42,973 nucleotides of DNA, from the NCBI GenBank assembly GCA_900759045.1, contig CAAETU010000026.1, positions 1 to 42,973 on the forward strand, read 5' to 3'. The first letter of the stretch is position 1, and every line of letters begins with the position of its first letter. The position numbers and the translations under genes were made by a program. Shown here piece after piece: positions 14,967-22,885 of this stretch. The notes under the pieces are model-generated. The model did no database searches. It was given only the letters and a program-made list of their open reading frames with translations, and was not told where the DNA came from. This DNA comes from an uncultured Collinsella sp. (GTDB lineage Bacteria; Actinomycetota; Coriobacteriia; Coriobacteriales; Coriobacteriaceae).

Positions 14967-16477
14967 TGACTCGGTTGGACGGAAGCATGATGGCGGGCGC
15001 GGCGTGCGGCTCGGATGCGCCGGCGATTGAAGTGCGGGACCTGCGCTTTGCCTACCCCGGGGCCGAGGCGCCGGTGCTCGACGGGCTCGACTGGTCTGTT
15101 CCCCAAGGTGCGTTTGCGCTGCTGGTAGGTGGTACTGGGTCGGGTAAGTCAACGCTGCTCTCGCTGCTCAAACCCGAGATTTCGCCGACGGGCGAATGCG
15201 CTGGTGAGCTGCGCGTGCTGGGCGAGAACGTTGCCGACATGGATGTTCGGGCGTCTGCGGAGCGCGTGGGCTATGTGTTTCAGGACCCCGAGAACCAGAT
15301 CGTGTGCGAAACCGTGTGGCACGAGATGGCGTTTGGCCTGGAAAACTTAGGTATGTCGCGCGACGAGATGCGCCGTCGCGTGGCCGAGACCAGCTATTTC
15401 TTTGGGTTGGAGGATTGGCTCCACCGCGATACCGATACGCTTTCGGGCGGACGCAAGCAGCTGCTGTCGCTGGCGGCCGTGCTGGCGTTGCGCCCGCGCG
15501 TACTACTGCTCGACGAGCCTACGTCCCAACTGGATCCCGTTGCCGAGAAGAGTTTTCTGCATGCGCTGTTTCGCGTGAATCGCGAGTTGGGCTGCACGGT
15601 TGTTGTGGCGACGCACCAGCCGCGCCCGATGCTCGAATACGCGACGTGTGCGTATCGGATTGAGGGCGGGCGCGTATGCGAGGTGGCTGACATTGCCTCC
15701 CTGGGGCACCGTGAAGAGCTGTTTTCTGGCGAGGCGCCAGGGCGCGGCGCCTCGCGGCGTGCAAAAAACGGAGTTTTCAGCAGCGCCGGTGGATGTCGAA
15801 TACTCCCAAAAATGCACGCTGGGTCGGCTACCACCCTGGCAGGGAGCTGGTTTCGATACGATCGAGCGTCCGGCTGGGTGCTGCGCGGACTCGATGCGGC
15901 GTTCTCGGCTGGCGCAGTGCATGCGGTTGTTGGCGGCAACGGCTGCGGCAAGTCGACAATGCTTTCGGTGCTAGCCAAGACGGTCAAGTTGCAGCGTGGG
16001 CATATGGAGCGCGGGGCGGCCTCGGCGGCACTGCTGCCTCAGAATCCCAAGGCGTTGCTGGTTGCCGAGACGGTGCGCGACGAGCTGATGGAATGGGCTT
16101 CGACCTGCGGATATGACGAGGCTGTGGCGCGGGAGCGCGCGGCGAGCCTGGGGCTGTCGGGCCTGGATGGGCGCCACCCGTACGATCTTTCGGGCGGGCA
16201 GCGTCAACTGCTTGCATTGGCAAAACTGCTGCTGATTGGCCCCGAGCTGTTATTGCTCGATGAGCCCACCAAGGGCTTGGACCTGGCTAGCCGTCGCATC
16301 ATCGCCCGCGCCTTGCGTGACCATGCGGAGGCTGGCGGTACCGTCATCATGGCCACGCACGATCTGGATTTTGCCGAGCAGGTTGCCGATGACATTGCCA
16401 TGATGTTCGACGGTGAGATTGCCTGCATGGAGCCGCCGGCCGACTTCTTTGCCGACAACGTGTTTTATAGGGCGTGA
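14966..16477 (+). CDS. Fused ECF transporter ATPase (two ABC domains in one chain)
   Basis: A 503-residue protein with two complete ABC ATPase domains, corresponding to EcfA1 and EcfA2 joined. Domain 1 (about 12-240): Walker A GGTGSGKST, Q-loop FQDPENQIV, signature LSGGRKQLLSL, Walker B VLLLDEPTSQLDP, switch His in VATHQPRP. Domain 2 (about 285-495): GGNGCGKST, PQNPKALLV, LSGGQRQLLAL, LLLLDEPTKGLDL, MATHDLDFAEQ. The linker (about 245-285) is Arg/Ala rich. The Q-loop style FQDPENQIV is typical of ECF ATPases. It should hydrolyse ATP to toggle EcfT and the S component encoded next. It starts within the ecfT stop codon. Confidence 0.92.
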   Translation: MTRLDGSMMAGAACGSDAPAIEVRDLRFAYPGAEAPVLDGLDWSVPQGAFALLVGGTGSGKSTLLSLLKPEISPTGECAGELRVLGENVADMDVRASAERVGYVFQDPENQIVCETVWHEMAFGLENLGMSRDEMRRRVAETSYFFGLEDWLHRDTDTLSGGRKQLLSLAAVLALRPRVLLLDEPTSQLDPVAEKSFLHALFRVNRELGCTVVVATHQPRPMLEYATCAYRIEGGRVCEVADIASLGHREELFSGEAPGRGASRRAKNGVFSSAGGCRILPKMHAGSATTLAGSWFRYDRASGWVLRGLDAAFSAGAVHAVVGGNGCGKSTMLSVLAKTVKLQRGHMERGAASAALLPQNPKALLVAETVRDELMEWASTCGYDEAVARERAASLGLSGLDGRHPYDLSGGQRQLLALAKLLLIGPELLLLDEPTKGLDLASRRIIARALRDHAEAGGTVIMATHDLDFAEQVADDIAMMFDGEIACMEPPADFFADNVFYRA

Positions 16478-16481
16478 TGGG

Positions 16482-17195
16482 ATGACGGATTATCGCGTCG
16501 CGCGCCTACTCGCAAAACTGGAGATCCCGCTGCTGCTGGCGGTGCCAGCGGTGATGGCTGCGGCGTTGCTAGCGGGCGTTGAGCAGGCGGCGCTCGCCAT
16601 GCTTGTCGTGGTGGCGCTGGTGCTTGCGCTGTTCTTCGCGGGTTACGAGACGTCGCGACCGGGCCTTCGCCAGATTATGCCCACGCTGGTGTTGGCGGCG
16701 CTGGCCGCGGCGGGCCGCATCTTGTTCGGCCCCATTCCCGACTTTAAACCCGTGAGCGCCATCGCTATTATCGCGGGGGCGACGTTGGGCCGACGAAACG
16801 GCTTCATGGTCGGTGCGCTGGCGGCGTTGACCAGCAACTTCTTTTTTGGGCAGGGCATGTGGACGCCGTGGCAGATGTATGCCTGGGGTCTGGTTGGCTA
16901 TGTTGGCGGCGCGCTGGCGCATGCGGGCGCTTTTGATCGCGCCGATGGCACCGTGCGCATGCCGGCGCTGCTGACCTACGGCTTTGCGTCGGGCCTGCTC
17001 TATGGAGTTGTAATCAACGCCTACGACATCATCGGTTTTGTGCAGCCGCTCACGTGGGCGGGCGCCGTGGCGCGTCTTGCCACGGCGGTGCCGTTCGATA
17101 TCACGCACGGCCTTGCGACCTGCGTGTTCTTGGCCGCCCTGTATAAGCCCTGGTGTCGACGGATCAACCGAGTCGTCGTGAAATACGGGCTGTAG
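16482..17195 (+). CDS. ECF transporter S component, substrate unknown
   Basis: A 237-residue integral membrane protein with about six hydrophobic spans (for example IPLLLAVPAVMAAALLAG and ALAMLVVVALVLALFFAG). The most conserved-looking part is ILFGPIPDFKPVSAIAIIAG, then GFMVGALAALTSNFFFGQGMWTPWQM, a pattern known from ECF S components of the PF12822-like group. Its place right after EcfT and the fused ATPase supports this. The substrate cannot be read from sequence: cobalamin-related uptake has been proposed for similar proteins, but no cobalamin riboswitch or corrinoid gene is seen here. The ribosome site is weak (GGGCGTGATGGG), and the start lies 4 nt after the previous stop. Confidence 0.82.
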   Translation: MTDYRVARLLAKLEIPLLLAVPAVMAAALLAGVEQAALAMLVVVALVLALFFAGYETSRPGLRQIMPTLVLAALAAAGRILFGPIPDFKPVSAIAIIAGATLGRRNGFMVGALAALTSNFFFGQGMWTPWQMYAWGLVGYVGGALAHAGAFDRADGTVRMPALLTYGFASGLLYGVVINAYDIIGFVQPLTWAGAVARLATAVPFDITHGLATCVFLAALYKPWCRRINRVVVKYGL

Positions 17196-17223
17196 GGCAT
17201 TTCGCGTTCCCTCACGAACTTGC

Positions 17224-17278
17224 GGTGGAATAGTTCTCGTTTTTGGCTGTTTGGGGCCGAAGCAGGAACTATTCCACC
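17224..17278. repeat. 13-bp perfect inverted repeat GGTGGAATAGTTC / GAACTATTCCACC
   Basis: Arms at 17224-17236 and 17266-17278 with a 29-nt T/G-rich loop, placed between the convergent S-component gene and exonuclease gene. The GGAATAG motif recurs in the inverted repeat at 21649-21693. Role unknown; a convergent terminator or REP-like element are both possible. Confidence 0.55.
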
Positions 17279-17288
17279 GAAACTTATA

Positions 17289-17326
17289 GGGGGACGAGGT
17301 CAGATGATCCCTTTTCCTCCGTCCCC
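17289..17326 (-). terminator. Hairpin downstream of the exonuclease gene
   Basis: GGGGACGAGG (17290-17299) pairs with CCTCCGTCCCC (17316-17326) with one bulged base. It lies 17 nt beyond the exonuclease stop on the minus strand. No clear T-run follows; its GGGGAC core relates it to the dispersed palindromes. Confidence 0.4.
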
Positions 17327-17342
17327 AGGGGGTCAGTTGGGG

Positions 17343-18161
17343 CTAGAACTCTAGGGTGAGGGTGACGGGACAGTGGTCGCTGCCAAAGATGTCGCCACGG
17401 ATACCGGTGTCGCACACATTGCCGGCGATTGCGTCGCTCACCAGGAAGTAATCGATGCGCCAGCCTGCGTTGTTCTTGCGGGCATTAAAGCGGTAGCTCC
17501 ACCAGCTGTAGACGCCCTCGACGTCAGGATTGGCCGCGCGCCAGGTGTCGGTAAAACCGGCGTTGAGCAGCTCGGTAAACTTGCCGCGTTCCTCGTCCGA
17601 AAAGCCGGCGTTGCCGCGGTTGGACTTGGGGTTCTTAAGGTCGATTTCCTCGTGCGCCACGTTAAAGTCGCCGCAGGTTACAACGGGCTTGCAGGTCTCG
17701 CGTTCAAGCGCGCTCAAAAAGCCGCGATAGGCATCGTCCCAGGCCATGCGTACATCGATGCGGGCGAGCTCGTTTTGGGCGTTGGGCGTATAGACGTCCA
17801 CGAACCAAAACTTGTCGAACTCGAGCGCGCAGACGCGGCCCTCGGTTGCGGCTTGGGCGACGAGCTCGGCAGCCCTACCCTCGCCGGCGTAGGGTGGCAG
17901 CGCATCGGCGTGCAGCACGCGCAGTGGTTCCTGGCGGCTAAAGACCGCGGTGCCCGAGTAGCCCTTGCGCTCGGCGTAGCTCCAGGTTTGGTGATAGCCG
18001 GCCAGGTCGATATCGACCTGGCCTTCTTGCAGCTTGGTCTCCTGCAGCGCCAGGATATCGACGTCGAGTTCTTGCGCGATCTGAATAAAGCTCGGGTCCT
18101 TTTTGAGCACGGCGCGCAGGCCGTTGACGTTCCACGAAGCGAAAGTGTAAGTCTGAGGCAT
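17343..18161 (-). CDS. xth: Exodeoxyribonuclease III / AP endonuclease
   Basis: A 272-residue DNA-repair enzyme of the ExoIII/APE1 family that cleaves at abasic sites and degrades 3' ends of duplex DNA. Motifs: FASWNVNGLRAVL at residues 7-19, LQETKLQEGQVD with the metal-binding Glu, YSGTAVFSR, VVTCGDFNVAHEEIDLKNPKSN, WWSYRFNARKNNAGWRIDYFLVSD and the terminal GSDHCPVTLTLEF carrying the catalytic His. AAAGGA lies 5 nt upstream of the ATG. It is divergent from the sirtuin gene; the 113-bp gap between them holds both control regions. Length and motifs are normal. Confidence 0.95.
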   Translation of the reverse strand: MPQTYTFASWNVNGLRAVLKKDPSFIQIAQELDVDILALQETKLQEGQVDIDLAGYHQTWSYAERKGYSGTAVFSRQEPLRVLHADALPPYAGEGRAAELVAQAATEGRVCALEFDKFWFVDVYTPNAQNELARIDVRMAWDDAYRGFLSALERETCKPVVTCGDFNVAHEEIDLKNPKSNRGNAGFSDEERGKFTELLNAGFTDTWRAANPDVEGVYSWWSYRFNARKNNAGWRIDYFLVSDAIAGNVCDTGIRGDIFGSDHCPVTLTLEF

Positions 18162-18274
18162 GGTGTCCTTTCGACGGGGTTGGCAGGCTTAAGATTAACG
18201 CAACAAGAGTGGGGCGGAGTCCGCGAGTGATAGTGCGAACGCCGCCGTTCCGGAGACACGGATGGAGGACATAT

Positions 18275-19027
18275 ATGACGCAGGCGATATCGGACCCCAA
18301 GCAGGCCTCCGCCGCACTGGCGGAGCTGTTCGGTACCCACAAGCGTGTGGTGTTCTTTGGCGGCGCCGGTGTTTCCACGGCGAGCGGCATCCCCGATTTC
18401 CGCAGCGTGGACGGCCTGTATCACCAGCAGTTTGCCTATCCGCCCGAGACTATGCTCTCGCATAGCTTTTATGAGGCACATCCGGCCGAGTTCTTCGACT
18501 TCTACCGCACCAAGATGATTGCGCTTGGCGCCAAGCCCAACCGCTGCCACACCAAGCTGGCCGAGCTGGAGCGCGCCGGTAAGCTAAATGCCGTGGTGAC
18601 GCAAAATATCGACGGCCTGCATCAGATGGCCGGCTCGCAGCGCGTGTTCGAGCTGCACGGATCGGTCCATCGCAACATTTGCCAGTCGTGCGGCGCGGTC
18701 TATAGCGCCGAGTGGATTTGCTCGCGCGAGCACGAGGACGCCGCGGGCGTACCCGTGTGTCCTGCGTGCGACGGGCGCATCAAGCCCGATGTGGTGCTCT
18801 ACGAGGAGCCGCTCGACGAGCATGTGCTGACCGGCGCCGTTGTCGCCATCGCCGCGGCCGATGCCCTCATTGTGGGCGGGACCTCGCTCGTGGTGTATCC
18901 GGCGGCGGGCCTTACGCGTTACTTTACCGGCGATACGCTGGCCATTTGCAATCTTGCTCCCACCGATCAGGATGCAAATGCCGACCTGCTGATTTCTTGC
19001 GACATCGCGGCCGCGTTTGCGTTCTAG
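18275..19027 (+). CDS. cobB: NAD-dependent protein deacylase (sirtuin)
   Basis: A 250-residue Sir2-family enzyme that removes acyl groups from protein lysines using NAD+. FFGGAGVSTASGIPDFRS (about residues 29-46) and TQNIDGLHQMAGS form the NAD pocket; the catalytic His is in ELHGSVHRNICQSCG. A zinc site is made by CQSCG and VCPACDG, and PDVVLYEEPLDE and GGTSLVVYPAAGL complete the fold. GGAGGA at 18264-18269 places the start at 18275; the frame is open to 18209 without a better site. Targets in this organism are unknown. Confidence 0.94.
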   Translation: MTQAISDPKQASAALAELFGTHKRVVFFGGAGVSTASGIPDFRSVDGLYHQQFAYPPETMLSHSFYEAHPAEFFDFYRTKMIALGAKPNRCHTKLAELERAGKLNAVVTQNIDGLHQMAGSQRVFELHGSVHRNICQSCGAVYSAEWICSREHEDAAGVPVCPACDGRIKPDVVLYEEPLDEHVLTGAVVAIAAADALIVGGTSLVVYPAAGLTRYFTGDTLAICNLAPTDQDANADLLISCDIAAAFAF

Positions 19028-19121
19028 CCCGTGTGCGCGGATACAATAGAAAGACTGATTGCAAAGCGACCCCGCCGTCTGCGTCCGAGCGCGGCGGCGC
19101 GGGCATTTGAGGAGGATGTTC

Positions 19122-20849
19122 ATGGCGAACGATAGCAAGACATGGCGGTGCGGAAAGTACGAGCTCAGCTTTGACCGTCCGCGCATCATGGGCGTCCTCA
19201 ACGTGACGCCCGATTCGTTTAGCGATGGTGGGGAACACTTCGACCCGGATGCCGCCATCGAGTACGGCCTGGCGATGCTCGACGCCGGCGCCGACATTAT
19301 CGACGTGGGCGGCGAGTCCACGCGCCCTGGTTTTACCCCGGTCAACCCCGACGAGGAGGCTCGCCGCGTGCTGCCCGTGGTGCGCGCGCTGGCCAAAGAG
19401 GGCGCCATCGTCTCAATCGACACGCGCCATGTGGCGGTTGCTAAGGCGGCCGTGCGCTGCGGCGCCTCGATCGTCAACGACGTGACGGGCTTCACCGACC
19501 CCAAGATGGTTGAGTTCGTTAAGACGAGCACCTGCGGCGTCATCGTGATGCACGCCGGCGAGGTCGCTGCGAGCGCTCGCACGCACGCGACGGTGCAGCT
19601 CGATACCTCGGCCGCGGCGTTTGTTGCCGAGAAGGCGCGCGAAGCGGCCGCCGAGGCTGCGCGCGAGGCCGAGAAGCCCGCCCGCCGTCGCCGTGGCAAG
19701 CTGCTGGGCGAGCCCAAGACGGAGGCCAAGCTGCCGGGTGGCGTGGTGCAGCCCTCGCTGCCGTTTGGCGATCCGGAGCCCGCGTCCGAGCCTACGGACG
19801 AGCAGAAGCAGGAGGCACCGGCTGCCGAAGAGGCCGCCCCTGTCGCCGAGGCCGCCGCGAACCCTGAGTCCTCGCCGGAGCCCAGCGATCACCTGGCCGC
19901 CATGATGCGCCGCAGCGCCCGCCGCGAGGAGGCTTATGTTCCCACCTCGCAGCTTCGCCGCTTTACCCTGCCCGATTCGGCGCCCATCATGCGCCGCGTC
20001 ATGGGCTTTCTGTCCGATCAGGCCCGCGCGCTCATCCACGCCGGCGTGTCGCGCGACCGCATCTGCATCGATCCGGGCCCGGGCTTTGGCAAGACGGCCA
20101 ACGAGGATATCGTCATCCAGCGCGAGACCGCCAAGATGGCGTCGCTGGGCTATCCGCTCATGTGCGCCGTGTCGCGCAAGCGCTTTGTGGGCGCTGTCTC
20201 GGGCGTGACCGAGGCCGCCGAGCGCGATGCCGCCACGTTCGGCGTGTGCCTGGGCGCTATCCAGGCCGGTGCCAACATCGTGCGCGTGCACGATGTCGCG
20301 GGCTTTGCGCAGTTCCTGAACGGTTACTGGGCTGTTGCTAAGCCGCAGCCGCGTCGCGCGTTTGTGGCCGTGGGCTCCAACCTGGGGCATCGCTGCGACA
20401 ACATCCGTGCCGCGCGCGACATGATCGCCGAGATCCCGCTCACCTGCGTGTCCAACTGCTCACGCATCTACGAGAGCGAACCGGCCTACGAGACGCGCCA
20501 GGACGCCTTTGCCAATGCCGTCATCGAGATTAAGACCGAGCTGGCGCCGCTGGTGCTGCTCGACGAGCTTATGAAGATCGAGGCCGAGCTGGGCCGCGAC
20601 CGCTCCAAGAAGGCCAAGGTCAACGGCCCGCGCACCATCGACCTGGACTTGCTGTGGATGGATGGCGAGACCCACGGCGGCAAGAAGCTGCGCCTGCCGC
20701 ATCCGCTCATTGGCGAGCGTGACTTTGTGCTGGTGCCGCTCGAGGATCTGATGCACGACCCGGCGCGGTTCTTCCGCTACAACGGCGTCGAGGTCAAGGA
20801 GCCTGAGGATCGCGTGGGCCATATCGTGGGCGAATTGGGGCGTATGTAG
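19122..20849 (+). CDS. folP-folK: Fused dihydropteroate synthase - HPPK with long inserted linker
   Basis: A 575-residue bifunctional folate enzyme. Residues 1-145 are the first part of dihydropteroate synthase: RPRIMGVLNVTPDSFSDGG, IIDVGGESTRPG, VSIDTRHVAVA, GASIVNDVTGF and VIVMHAGE. Residues about 150-285 are an Ala/Glu/Pro-rich, low-complexity insert with a basic KPARRRRGKLLG patch. The synthase resumes with ALIHAGVSRDRICIDPGPGFGKT (about 302-325) and VSRKRFVG. From about 411, HPPK follows: AFVAVGSNLGHR, YESEPAYE, ELGRDRS, GPRTIDLDLL and RDFVLVPL. The protein makes 6-hydroxymethyl-dihydropterin pyrophosphate and joins it to pABA. The insert adds about 125 residues compared with E. coli FolP. 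AGGAGGA precedes the ATG at 19122 and fixes the start. Confidence 0.92.
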   Translation: MANDSKTWRCGKYELSFDRPRIMGVLNVTPDSFSDGGEHFDPDAAIEYGLAMLDAGADIIDVGGESTRPGFTPVNPDEEARRVLPVVRALAKEGAIVSIDTRHVAVAKAAVRCGASIVNDVTGFTDPKMVEFVKTSTCGVIVMHAGEVAASARTHATVQLDTSAAAFVAEKAREAAAEAAREAEKPARRRRGKLLGEPKTEAKLPGGVVQPSLPFGDPEPASEPTDEQKQEAPAAEEAAPVAEAAANPESSPEPSDHLAAMMRRSARREEAYVPTSQLRRFTLPDSAPIMRRVMGFLSDQARALIHAGVSRDRICIDPGPGFGKTANEDIVIQRETAKMASLGYPLMCAVSRKRFVGAVSGVTEAAERDAATFGVCLGAIQAGANIVRVHDVAGFAQFLNGYWAVAKPQPRRAFVAVGSNLGHRCDNIRAARDMIAEIPLTCVSNCSRIYESEPAYETRQDAFANAVIEIKTELAPLVLLDELMKIEAELGRDRSKKAKVNGPRTIDLDLLWMDGETHGGKKLRLPHPLIGERDFVLVPLEDLMHDPARFFRYNGVEVKEPEDRVGHIVGELGRM

Positions 20850-21551
20850 ATGATTGAGATGAACGCTGTTGCCGCCGGTACCGAGCTCGACGCGGCGCGC
20901 GATGCGGGTCGCGAGGGCAAGTCCGCGGGTTGGTGCGCCTGGAGCGCCGGCGACGCATCGTTGGTATTTTCGCTGGTCGTTCGCCCCGACGTGAACATGC
21001 ATGTCTTCCACGGCCTGCCGTTTGTGGCCGCGATGGGCATGATGGACGCGCTCGTGGGAACGGCGGCGGCACCGGGGCTGGGCCTTGCCGGCAAGGTGGG
21101 CATTCAGTGGCCGAGCGATATTGTGTGCGGCGCGCCCACGTTTGAAACGTCGTTTGCACGCGTCGCCGTCAACGGTGGCGCCGGTGCCGCAGGCATGTTC
21201 GGTGCCGTGACGGTGGATATTGAGCGCGCGGCGCTGGGCGAGCTTGGCGTGGATGTGGCTGACGAAGCGCTGGTCGAGGCGCTGGCCGCCGCCGTGCTGG
21301 CCCGTGTGGACGCCTGGGCGGTTGTCGCCAACACGCCACAGGGTGCTGCCGGTCCGCTGGCTCCCGTGCTGGGCGAGTACTTCGACATGGTGCCACTGCT
21401 GGGCCGCCAGGTCGCGGCGGTGTCGCCCAACGGCTTGCCGCTTGCGGTCGGCGTGTTCGCTGGTCTGGACATCTGGGGCCGCGCGACCATCAAGACCGAC
21501 GCCGGCGAGCAGGAGTTTCCGCCCGAGGCCGTGCGCATTCGCGGACTGTAA
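20850..21551 (+). CDS. Biotin-protein-ligase-like protein lacking canonical catalytic motifs
   Basis: A 233-residue protein with the outline of the BirA/LplA catalytic and C-terminal domains. The stretch GREGKSAGWCAW sits where the BirA RGRG loop should be; LVFSLVVRPDVN matches the strand after it; GIQWPSDIV replaces KWPND; and the C-terminal block PNGLPLAVGVFAGLDIWGRATIKTDAGEQEFPPEAVRIRGL looks like the BirA SH3-like domain. The lysine-containing KxxGIL segment that contacts biotinyl-AMP is not visible. It may be a diverged ligase or a non-catalytic homologue. The ATG follows the folP-folK stop directly; the ribosome site is weak, which suggests coupling. A terminator follows at 21590-21622. 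Confidence 0.55.
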   Translation: MIEMNAVAAGTELDAARDAGREGKSAGWCAWSAGDASLVFSLVVRPDVNMHVFHGLPFVAAMGMMDALVGTAAAPGLGLAGKVGIQWPSDIVCGAPTFETSFARVAVNGGAGAAGMFGAVTVDIERAALGELGVDVADEALVEALAAAVLARVDAWAVVANTPQGAAGPLAPVLGEYFDMVPLLGRQVAAVSPNGLPLAVGVFAGLDIWGRATIKTDAGEQEFPPEAVRIRGL

Positions 21552-21589
21552 CACGAGGCGCCAGCGCTCAAAGATGGCGATGACAACGA

Positions 21590-21622
21590 AGCCATCCTCG
21601 GCCTGCACCGAGGATGGCTTTT
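21590..21622 (+). terminator. Terminator of the folate gene pair
   Basis: AGCCATCCTCGG (21590-21601) pairs perfectly with CCGAGGATGGCT (21608-21619) around CCTGCA, and TTTGTG follows. It lies 39 nt past the stop of the biotin-ligase-like gene. Confidence 0.85.
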
Positions 21623-21648
21623 GTGTGACTGCAGGGTGGCCTCGCGGT

Positions 21649-21693
21649 CCTATTCCTCAAAACTGAAAAAAATTTTCGATTTTGAGGAATAGG
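21649..21693. repeat. 14-bp perfect inverted repeat around an A/T-rich loop
   Basis: CCTATTCCTCAAAA (21649-21662) and TTTTGAGGAATAGG (21680-21693) enclose a 17-nt A/T-rich loop, between convergent genes. On either strand it could form a hairpin; the A-run and T-run lie in the loop rather than after the stem, unlike a usual terminator. Confidence 0.55.
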
Positions 21694-21749
21694 CTTGGCG
21701 ACCATTTGCGGGGACTGTGGCATCGGGTGTGCCGACTTAGGTCCCTGTC

Positions 21750-22523
21750 CTACCCCTGCTCCTGCATGCGGCGGTAGATTCCGCAGATGCCCTTAATGGT
21801 GAGCTGACCGTCGACCACGTCGAAGGCATCGGTCGAATCGGCGACGATGCCGGCGAGACCGCCCGTGGCGATAACAGTGGCGTCCTCGCGGCCCAGCTCG
21901 CGCTTCATGCGCGTGACCAAGCCCTCGGCCATGGCGGCGGCGCCCATCACGGCGCCCACCTTGATGCACTCCTCGGTATCGCGGCCGATGGCGTGCTCGG
22001 GCGCCTCGAGCGGCACGCTGGCGAGCTTGGCGGCACGGGCGGCAAGTGCGTCCATGGAGATGCGGATGCCCGGCGCGATCGCTCCGCCAATGTAATAGCC
22101 GTCCTCATCGATGACGTCGATATTGGTCGCGGTGCCAAAGTCCACCACGATCGCCGGGGCGCCGTAGAAAGTTTCGGCTGCAACGGCGTTGGCGATGCGG
22201 TCGGCACCTACGGCCTGGGGGCGCGCCGCGCGCAGTTTGGTCACCGCGGCCGTCTGTGGCCCGATAACGATGGCGTCTGCCGCGATGCGGTCGGCCACGG
22301 TGTGCCACTCGCGCGAGAGCTGCGGCACCACGCCGGCGAAGGCGATCGCGTCGACCGCGTCGAGCGAGAGGTCGTACATCTTAAAGAAGCCCATCAGGCG
22401 CACATGGATCTCGTCGGCGGTATAGGAGCGGTCGGTGGGCATGCGCCACGACTGCACCAGCTCGTCTCCGTCAAACAGGCCCATGGCCGTCTGCGTGTTT
22501 CCCATATCGATAGCGAGCAGCAT
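21750..22523 (-). CDS. coaX: Type III pantothenate kinase
   Basis: A 257-residue cytoplasmic kinase that phosphorylates pantothenate in the first step of coenzyme A synthesis. The ASKHA fold is shown by LAIDMGNTQTAMGLF at residues 3-17 (phosphate loop), VGADRIANAVAA, VDFGTATNIDVIDEDGYYIGGAIAPGI and VIATGGLAGIV. A start at 22544 is possible, but GGGAG lies 5 nt before the ATG at 22523, which gives the normal length with MLLAIDMGNT at the N-terminus. It is convergent with the folate genes. Confidence 0.94.
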   Translation of the reverse strand: MLLAIDMGNTQTAMGLFDGDELVQSWRMPTDRSYTADEIHVRLMGFFKMYDLSLDAVDAIAFAGVVPQLSREWHTVADRIAADAIVIGPQTAAVTKLRAARPQAVGADRIANAVAAETFYGAPAIVVDFGTATNIDVIDEDGYYIGGAIAPGIRISMDALAARAAKLASVPLEAPEHAIGRDTEECIKVGAVMGAAAMAEGLVTRMKRELGREDATVIATGGLAGIVADSTDAFDVVDGQLTIKGICGIYRRMQEQG

Positions 22524-22719
22524 GTCTACTCCCGGTGTTGGCATAAAAGGACGCGCACCATTGTATACGCGCCGTCGGCAGCGCTAGGCTGTGATTCGTT
22601 CACGGCGATATGGGCTGAGGGTTTTAAATATGAAGGAATTATGCTCTACGAGATTTTCCTTGCCGTTTACCGAACTCCCACGTAATATTCTTTCTTGCGC
22701 ACATGAAGCGCCCAGACAT

Positions 22720-22796
22720 TGCGGGGTGGAGCAGTCTGGTAGCTCGCCGGGCTCATAACCCGGAGGTCGTAGGTTCAAATCCTGCCCCCGCGACCA
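22720..22796 (+). tRNA. Initiator tRNA-fMet (CAT anticodon)
   Basis: A 77-nt tRNA with CCA encoded at its 3' end (22794-22796). The anticodon arm GGGCTCATAACCC carries the three G-C pairs that mark initiator tRNAs, the D-arm is GGAGCAGTCTGGTAGCTCG and the T-loop GGTTCAAATCC. The length and most positions match E. coli tRNA-fMet. Position 1 is T and position 72 is G, so the end pair would be a U-G wobble instead of the C-A mismatch of E. coli. A terminator follows 9 nt later. Confidence 0.96.
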
Positions 22797-22805
22797 AGAA
22801 CTTGC

Positions 22806-22835
22806 AGCTCGTCGGCCTAGCCGGCGAGCTTTTTT
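22806..22835 (+). terminator. Terminator of tRNA-fMet
   Basis: AGCTCGTCGGC (22806-22816) pairs with GCCGGCGAGCT (22820-22830), one T-G position, 3-nt loop, then a run of six T's. Confidence 0.9.
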
Positions 22836-22885
22836 GTTATCCCGGGATCGTTTCTTCGGTTCAATTCTCAGCCTCTCAATCAAAG

